A DNA stretch of 6,463 bases from a bacterium UBA1790 (GTDB lineage: Bacteria; Bacteroidota; Bacteroidia; Bacteroidales; Muribaculaceae): contig DCGA01000022.1 of NCBI GenBank assembly GCA_002314465.1, positions 1 through 6,463 on the forward strand, in the 5' to 3' direction. The position numbers were made by a program, and so were the translations under genes. Positions 1-3,819 of this stretch are shown here, piece after piece. Position 1 is the stretch's first letter. Each line of letters opens with the position of its first letter. Under the pieces are notes generated by a model. That model made no database searches, was not told the DNA's origin, and worked only from the letters and a program-made list of their open reading frames with translations.

Positions 1-1327
1 GCTTGAGTTCATGGTAGATGTCGCCCATGCCACCCTTGAGGTCGCTCAGTGTTTCAACATCGAGGCTATCGGTCATTGCCAGGGCAATGTTGTAGGTCTC
101 GAGTGCTTTGTCGTACTGCTTCATCTGGTAGTAGGCGGGAGCAATGTAGCGATACAGTTGCAGGCTGTCGGGATTGTACTCAAGTGCTTTGCCGGCACTC
201 TTGATGGCCGAGGGGAAATCTTCGTCCATCATCTGCACAATCATGAGTTTGCGCCATCCTTCGGCATCGGTAGGGTTGATGTCAAGCACATACTGCAGTT
301 GTTCGCCGGCTGCCTTGTAGTCCTTCTTGTAGATGAGATACTCGCTGTACATGTCGTGTACTACCGCTTCATGCGGGTGCTGCTTAATGAGAACCGTGAA
401 CAGAGAGTCGGCGCGTCCGGTAGAGTCTTCTTCCTGGATCATCTGCTTAACCGACGACACAAGCAGTTGCATCTTGTCGTCAATGCTCAGGTTCTCGTTA
501 ACGAGTGCATGGTGAATCTGCTGCTCGTACTGTGCCGAGTCGCCGTTGAGCATATAGAATTGTGCCTTGGCAAGGTAGGTGTAGCCGTTTTCGGGTTCGG
601 CCAGTTGTGCCTGGTCGAGGTAATAGAGGGCGCTGTCGCGCATGCCGAACTGTTGCATAAGGCTGCCCATGGTAATGTTGTAGTCAACATTTTTGGGACC
701 GGTGGCAAGCAGTTTTCGCATCTCGGTGAGTGCGCCTGTGGTGTCGTTCATCGTTACATAGTTGCCCAGTTTCTTTGTGGTGATGGCGAGTGACGAGCCG
801 TGCAACGCTGCGATTGAGTCGTAGGTCTCATTGGATGCGGCAAAGTCGCCCACGCGCGCATAGGCTTCGGCCAGACGTGCCTGTAACTCAATGCGGTAGG
901 GGTTGCGGTCGTAAAGCGACTTAATGGCTTTAAGGGCTTCGCCGGGATTGCCCAGCATCAAGTTGGCATCGCTGTAGAATGTTGTCTCGTAGAAGTCGTC
1001 GGGGCAAGACTCAAAGTGTTCCTTCATGAGGTCAAGTCCGCTTTGTGCCACAGTGCGTGTGGTATTTTCCATCGTGAGCATGCCGTGACCCAGGTAGAAC
1101 GAATAGGTGGAATTCGTAGGGTCAATCTCGTGGGCTTTCTTGATGAGGTCAAAGTAGGAGTCCATCCTGTTGTGCGCTTTCTCGTTTTGCGCTTCAAGGA
1201 AGTAGTACTCGGCCTTGCGCTTGTCGCTGTCTGTTACTGCTGTGGCCTGCTTGTCGCGCGATAGCATAGCCGGTGCAGCAATGAGCAGCATTGCCAGTAT
1301 GGGAAGTATCTTTGTGATATATTTCAT
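1..1327 (-). CDS. Exported tetratricopeptide-repeat (TPR) protein, C-terminus cut by window edge
   Basis: The frame reads without a stop from an ATG at 1327 to the left edge, giving 442 residues with the C-terminus missing. Residues 1-20 (MKYITKILPILAMLLIAAPA) form a signal peptide with a lysine near the start and a hydrophobic core. No lipobox cysteine follows, so the product is probably periplasmic rather than a lipoprotein. The rest is helical and TPR-like, with repeats near residues 40-72, 112-175, 215-248, 320-353, 355-387 and 389-420. The best is the last, with AYYQMKQYDKALETYNIAL. TPR proteins act as binding scaffolds; no catalytic motif is visible and the partner is unknown. The gene starts 16 nt after the dut stop on the same strand, so it is probably co-transcribed. 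From general knowledge, a TPR gene next to dut is common in Bacteroidales, often followed by envelope or murein-hydrolase genes, which cannot be checked here. The TPR class is secure; the function is not. Confidence 0.85.
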   Translation of the reverse strand, partial: MKYITKILPILAMLLIAAPAMLSRDKQATAVTDSDKRKAEYYFLEAQNEKAHNRMDSYFDLIKKAHEIDPTNSTYSFYLGHGMLTMENTTRTVAQSGLDLMKEHFESCPDDFYETTFYSDANLMLGNPGEALKAIKSLYDRNPYRIELQARLAEAYARVGDFAASNETYDSIAALHGSSLAITTKKLGNYVTMNDTTGALTEMRKLLATGPKNVDYNITMGSLMQQFGMRDSALYYLDQAQLAEPENGYTYLAKAQFYMLNGDSAQYEQQIHHALVNENLSIDDKMQLLVSSVKQMIQEEDSTGRADSLFTVLIKQHPHEAVVHDMYSEYLIYKKDYKAAGEQLQYVLDINPTDAEGWRKLMIVQMMDEDFPSAIKSAGKALEYNPDSLQLYRYIAPAYYQMKQYDKALETYNIALAMTDSLDVETLSDLKGGMGDIYHELK

Positions 1328-1343
1328 TTTGTTGCTTTTCGGT

Positions 1344-1778
1344 TTATTTTGTTCCGGTGTGGCCAAATCCGCCCTCGCCGCGTTCGCTGTCGTCAAGGGT
1401 TTCAACAGGCATCCATTCAACAGTCTCGTGGCGTGCTACAACCAACTGGCACACGCGCTCGCCGTTCTCAATGGTTTGAGGTTCATTGCCCAGATTGGCA
1501 AGAATCACACACACCTCTCCACGGTAATCTGCATCAATTGTGCCAGGGCTGTTAAGCACCGTGAGACCGCGTTTCAGTGCCAGTCCGCTACGGGGACGCA
1601 CCTGACATTCATAGCCGGCGGGTAGTTGCATGTATATGCCGGTGTGCACGAGGACACGCTCGAGCGGTTGCAGCGTGAGGGGCTCATCGAGCCATGCTCG
1701 CAGGTCCATACCTGCACTTTGCGGTGTACTATACTGGGGCAGGGCATGAGGTCCCTTGTTTACTATCTTTACGTTCAT
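1344..1778 (-). CDS. dut: dUTPase (deoxyuridine 5'-triphosphate nucleotidohydrolase)
   Basis: This enzyme hydrolyses dUTP to dUMP and pyrophosphate in the cytoplasm. It keeps uracil out of DNA and supplies dUMP for thymidylate synthesis. The 144-residue length is normal for the homotrimeric all-beta family, and all five family motifs are present in order. Motif 1 is SAGMDLRA (21-28) and motif 2 PRSGLA (62-67). Motif 3 is [11 protein letters not shown] (79-89), with D82 as the expected water-activating aspartate and Y85 as the tyrosine that excludes ribose and shapes the uracil pocket. Motif 4 is NGERVCQLV (105-113), and motif 5 is the glycine-rich [10 protein letters not shown] tail (133-142) that closes over the phosphates. 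The ATG at 1778 is the natural start: MNVKIVNK matches the usual first strand, and a -7 promoter element lies 25 bases upstream. There is no Shine-Dalgarno box, only A-rich DNA, as usual in Bacteroidetes. It is the first gene of a probable two-gene unit with the TPR protein. Confidence 0.97.
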   Translation of the reverse strand: MNVKIVNKGPHALPQYSTPQSAGMDLRAWLDEPLTLQPLERVLVHTGIYMQLPAGYECQVRPRSGLALKRGLTVLNSPGTIDADYRGEVCVILANLGNEPQTIENGERVCQLVVARHETVEWMPVETLDDSERGEGGFGHTGTK

Positions 1779-1803
1779 TATCGTTTTACTTTGTTTTAAA
1801 CTA

Positions 1804-1811
1804 CAAAGATA
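1804..1811 (-). promoter_or_regulatory. Bacteroidetes-type -7 promoter element for dut
   Basis: Read on the minus strand this is TATCTTTG, a full match to the Bacteroides primary-sigma -7 consensus TAnnTTTG. It lies 25 bp before the dut start, which would leave a leader of roughly 20 nt. No TTTG -33 box is seen 19-22 bp further upstream, so the call rests on the -7 element and its position. The same octamer occurs upstream of the SusC-like gene. Confidence 0.6.
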
Positions 1812-1963
1812 GTGAAAATGCTTGAAATGTAGAGCGGTAACACGGCGCGTTTTGAAAATTTAAGATTAAGAAATGTTATTTCGTGGTTTTTATCCACATT
1901 TCATGAAAAAATAGTTTGTTTATGGTGAGGATCCCAAGGAATAAAATTCTTACATGCAGATAT
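1812..1963. other. Non-coding spacer between the dut promoter and the GH43 terminator
   Basis: No open frame of credible length and no recognisable RNA gene is seen on either strand. The stretch is mostly A/T-rich with one GC-rich patch at 1840-1850. A small hairpin is possible at 1883-1897 (GTGG, 7-nt loop, CCAC), and GAAAT/ATTTC at 1870-1874 and 1898-1902 could extend it across a bulge. No plus-strand TAnnTTTG element was found here. It may simply be separating DNA between two minus-strand units. Confidence 0.4.
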
Positions 1964-1999
1964 AAAGAATCCCGCTCACTTTTGGGCGGGATTCTTTTT
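1964..1999 (-). terminator. Intrinsic terminator hairpin after GH43, possibly bidirectional
   Basis: A perfect 12-bp inverted repeat pairs 1964-1975 (AAAGAATCCCGC) with 1986-1997 (GCGGGATTCTTT) around a 10-nt loop. The GC core is at the loop end and the A/T pairs are at the base, as in rho-independent terminators. It begins 17 nt past the GH43 stop codon, so ending GH43 transcription before dut is the natural role. On the minus strand the stem is followed only by TTTATAT-like sequence. On the plus strand there is a cleaner run of five T (1995-1999), so it could stop transcription from either side. Confidence 0.75.
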
Positions 2000-2016
2000 G
2001 CTATGTGGTCGTTTGC

Positions 2017-3591
2017 TTAGTCGATTGTGAGCGACTTGATGTCGACGTAAGAGCCGCGTGGACCGTCAACGAATGCACCGAAGTAAATGCCGGTGAAACC
2101 GCCTGCGGTCTCGGTGCTGATGAACTTGCTGTCCATGCGTGCTATCTCCTTGTCGTCGAGAACGAAACGATAGTCATGGGCAGTAGCCTTAATTGCGAGT
2201 TTTACGCTTGTTGCTGCCACGGGAATTTCCTTTTCTATGTGTGTCATTCGGCCCAGTCGGTAGCGCACTTGAACAAACGTTTGGCCGTCACGTTTTAAGA
2301 GTTGGATTTCATAGTGGTAATCCTTTCCCATATAGGTTGTGATGCCGGCACGAGCACCCTCGCGCAAGGCCTCAGCGCTCATTGCGGTGGCGAAAGTCTG
2401 GTCAATTGCGGTTTGGCGTACACCGATGAATGTAGGTGAACCGTTTTGGTCAAGGTTTCTTTCCCCTGCACGCATGCGCAGGTAGCCCTTTCGCTCGTTT
2501 TGCGAGTAGTTCTCCTCAACGGGATTACATAGGAAATTAAGTCGCATGTCAAGGTCTTTGCCACCTTCAAATGTTATTTTTTTTGATGGCTCGGCAAATG
2601 GGTGCTGTGGTAGGGTTGGGCACTCCATCTTAGTGTTAATACACTTTCCTCCGTTGAAGGTGGGCCACTGGCCTTTCTTCCACTCTACCGGCATGAGGAA
2701 TGTCTCGCGTCCCAAGAGATGGTGTGTGCCTGTCTGCCAACGGAATGCGAGCGCTACAGCCCAGTAACTGCCGTCGGTTGCCTGCACGATATCGGCGTGC
2801 CCCACACCTTGTATGTTATTGTCTTGTCCGGCTTGAGTGAGATGAGTCATCACAGGGTTTTTGGGGTGGCCTTCATAGGGACCCCAAATGTTCTTGCTGC
2901 GTGCCATTGTAACCTTGTGTGAGAACTCGGTTCCGCCCTCGGCAATGAGCAGGTAGTAATAACCGTCACGCTTGTAGATGTGAGGGCCTTCGGGATAGCG
3001 GCCGCCTGTGCCGTTCCACACCACTTTGCGCTCGCCTATGCGCTTGCCGGTGTTGATGTCAATCTCGGTTAGGAGGATGCCGCCCCATGCGTTGCCCACA
3101 TAGTAGCACTTTTCCTTACCTGTCTTGGGGTCGGTGTCCCAGAACAGGGTGGGGTCGATACCATCCTGGTCAACCCATACGGGATCGCTCCACGGCCCTT
3201 CCGGACGGTCGGCAGTGACAAAGAAGTTACCGCCGTTCGACTGGTTGGTGACAATCATGTAGAATTTGCCGTTGTGGTGGCGTATAGTCGGAGCCCAAAT
3301 GCCTCCCCAGTTCTCAGCCTCACGTAGTTCGAGCTGTGAGCGACGGGTGAGGCAGTGCCCTATCTGTTCCCAGTTTACAAGGTCCTTGCTGTGGAAGATG
3401 GGAACACCGGGGAAAAACTGGAACGAACTGTTCACGAGGTAAAAATCATCGCCCACACGGCACACGCTGGGGTCGGGGTGGAAACCCGGGATGACGGGAT
3501 TGGTAAACCCCTTATCGGTTGCCGGCGCCGCATTTGCACTAAACAGCGAAAATGCTGCTATTGCGCTGACAATGAGATTCTTGAATTTCAT
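2017..3591 (-). CDS. Exported glycoside hydrolase family 43 (beta-xylosidase / alpha-L-arabinofuranosidase type) with C-terminal beta-sandwich
   Basis: GH43 enzymes are inverting hydrolases that mostly remove xylose or arabinose from plant glycans. Numbered from the ATG at 3591 (524 residues), a signal peptide occupies about 1-21 (MKFKNLIVSAIAAFSLFSANA). No lipobox cysteine is present, so a soluble periplasmic enzyme is expected. The five-bladed propeller spans roughly 30-310. D40 in NPVIPGFHPDPS is the expected general base, D146 in DGIDPTLFWD the pKa-modulating aspartate, and E201 in RYPEGPHIYK the general acid. H265 in GVGHADIV fits the central metal-site histidine. Residues about 335-524 resemble the concanavalin-like C-terminal domain of beta-xylosidases (GYLRMRAGE, then GGFTGIYFGAFVDGP near the end). 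The frame extends upstream to ATGs at 3597 and 3615 and a TTG at 3621. I prefer 3591 because the signal peptide begins cleanly there; 3597 is nearly as good. The gene is divergent from the SusC-like gene. Family is firm; exact substrate and subfamily are not. Confidence 0.93.
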   Translation of the reverse strand: MKFKNLIVSAIAAFSLFSANAAPATDKGFTNPVIPGFHPDPSVCRVGDDFYLVNSSFQFFPGVPIFHSKDLVNWEQIGHCLTRRSQLELREAENWGGIWAPTIRHHNGKFYMIVTNQSNGGNFFVTADRPEGPWSDPVWVDQDGIDPTLFWDTDPKTGKEKCYYVGNAWGGILLTEIDINTGKRIGERKVVWNGTGGRYPEGPHIYKRDGYYYLLIAEGGTEFSHKVTMARSKNIWGPYEGHPKNPVMTHLTQAGQDNNIQGVGHADIVQATDGSYWAVALAFRWQTGTHHLLGRETFLMPVEWKKGQWPTFNGGKCINTKMECPTLPQHPFAEPSKKITFEGGKDLDMRLNFLCNPVEENYSQNERKGYLRMRAGERNLDQNGSPTFIGVRQTAIDQTFATAMSAEALREGARAGITTYMGKDYHYEIQLLKRDGQTFVQVRYRLGRMTHIEKEIPVAATSVKLAIKATAHDYRFVLDDKEIARMDSKFISTETAGGFTGIYFGAFVDGPRGSYVDIKSLTID

Positions 3592-3618
3592 AACCATTAA
3601 ATCATTAAGTTGCATGTG

Positions 3619-3652
3619 CAAATTTAATAATTTTTCTCAAATTAAGCGCAAA
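3619..3652 (-). promoter_or_regulatory. Candidate promoter for GH43
   Basis: On the minus strand, 3626-3619 reads TAAATTTG, a match to TAnnTTTG. A TTTG -33 candidate lies at 3652-3649. The gap is 22 bp, slightly longer than the usual 19-21. A transcript starting a few bases after the -7 element would have a leader of about 20 nt before the ATGs at 3597 and 3591. It would exclude the upstream TTG at 3621, which lies inside the -7 box. In such A/T-rich DNA a chance match is possible. Confidence 0.4.
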
Positions 3653-3704
3653 ATGCCCAGTACTGATACACCTTAATTAAAATATAATGGTATTATTAAA
3701 ATTT

Positions 3705-3733
3705 TTTATAAAATAATTTGTAGTTTATAAAAT
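3705..3733. repeat. 10-bp direct repeat flanking the susC-like -33 box
   Basis: TTTATAAAAT occurs exactly at 3705-3714 and again at 3724-3733, 19 bp start to start. The two copies lie on either side of the -33 TTTG (3717-3720) of the SusC-like gene. Direct repeats about two helical turns apart at a PUL promoter could be regulator half-sites. The local DNA is extremely A/T-rich, so chance repetition or a simple UP-like A/T element is an alternative. Confidence 0.35.
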
Positions 3734-3748
3734 TTGTACTTATCTTTG
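3717..3748 (+). promoter_or_regulatory. Bacteroidetes promoter (-33 TTTG / -7 TATCTTTG) for the SusC-like gene
   Basis: The -33 box TTTG (3717-3720) and the -7 box TATCTTTG (3741-3748) are separated by 20 bp, matching the Bacteroides primary-sigma consensus in both sequence and spacing. Transcription would begin around 3753-3757, leaving a leader of about 65 nt before the ATG at 3820. This is the best promoter in the window. The long A/T tract upstream may act as an UP-like element. Confidence 0.7.
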
Positions 3749-3772
3749 TAGTGTTATAAGTAAAACCAGACA

Positions 3773-3789
3773 TAAAAACTAAGTTTTTA
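3773..3789 (+). promoter_or_regulatory. 17-nt palindrome in the susC-like leader
   Basis: TAAAAACT at 3773-3780 and AGTTTTTA at 3782-3789 are perfect inverted repeats around a single central A. The element lies about 20 nt downstream of the inferred transcription start and 30 nt before the start codon. As DNA it could be an operator for a dimeric regulator. As RNA it would form only a weak A-U stem with a small loop. No GC core is present, so it is not a convincing terminator. Function is inferred from position only. Confidence 0.35.
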
Positions 3790-3819
3790 ACCACGAATTA
3801 TCAACTAAAACTTATATAA

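Noticed and set aside
11..793. Open frame of 260 codons on the plus strand
   Set aside because: It is antisense to the TPR gene, whose minus-strand frame is uninterrupted from 1327 to the edge, with a signal peptide and recognisable repeats. The plus-strand translation has no recognisable domain and ends mid-gene.
1353..1382. Histidine in the dUTPase motif 5 (GFGHTG rather than GFGSTG) as a possible missing key residue
   Set aside because: From family knowledge, bacterial dUTPases including that of Escherichia coli carry histidine at this position, so it is normal.
1215..1625. Plus-strand 136-codon open frame overlapping dut and the TPR start
   Set aside because: It lies opposite dut, which has all five dUTPase motifs, and across the dut-TPR junction. 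The apparent hydrophobic segment is the complement of the TPR signal peptide.
2005..2298. Plus-strand 97-codon open frame at the end of GH43
   Set aside because: It is antisense to the conserved C-terminal domain of GH43, has no promoter or ribosome-binding context, and shows no recognisable protein features.
3673..3697. TTAATTAA and ATAATggtATTAT as possible operators between GH43 and the receptor
   Set aside because: Short A/T-only symmetries are expected by chance in DNA this A/T-rich, and they do not line up with either promoter.
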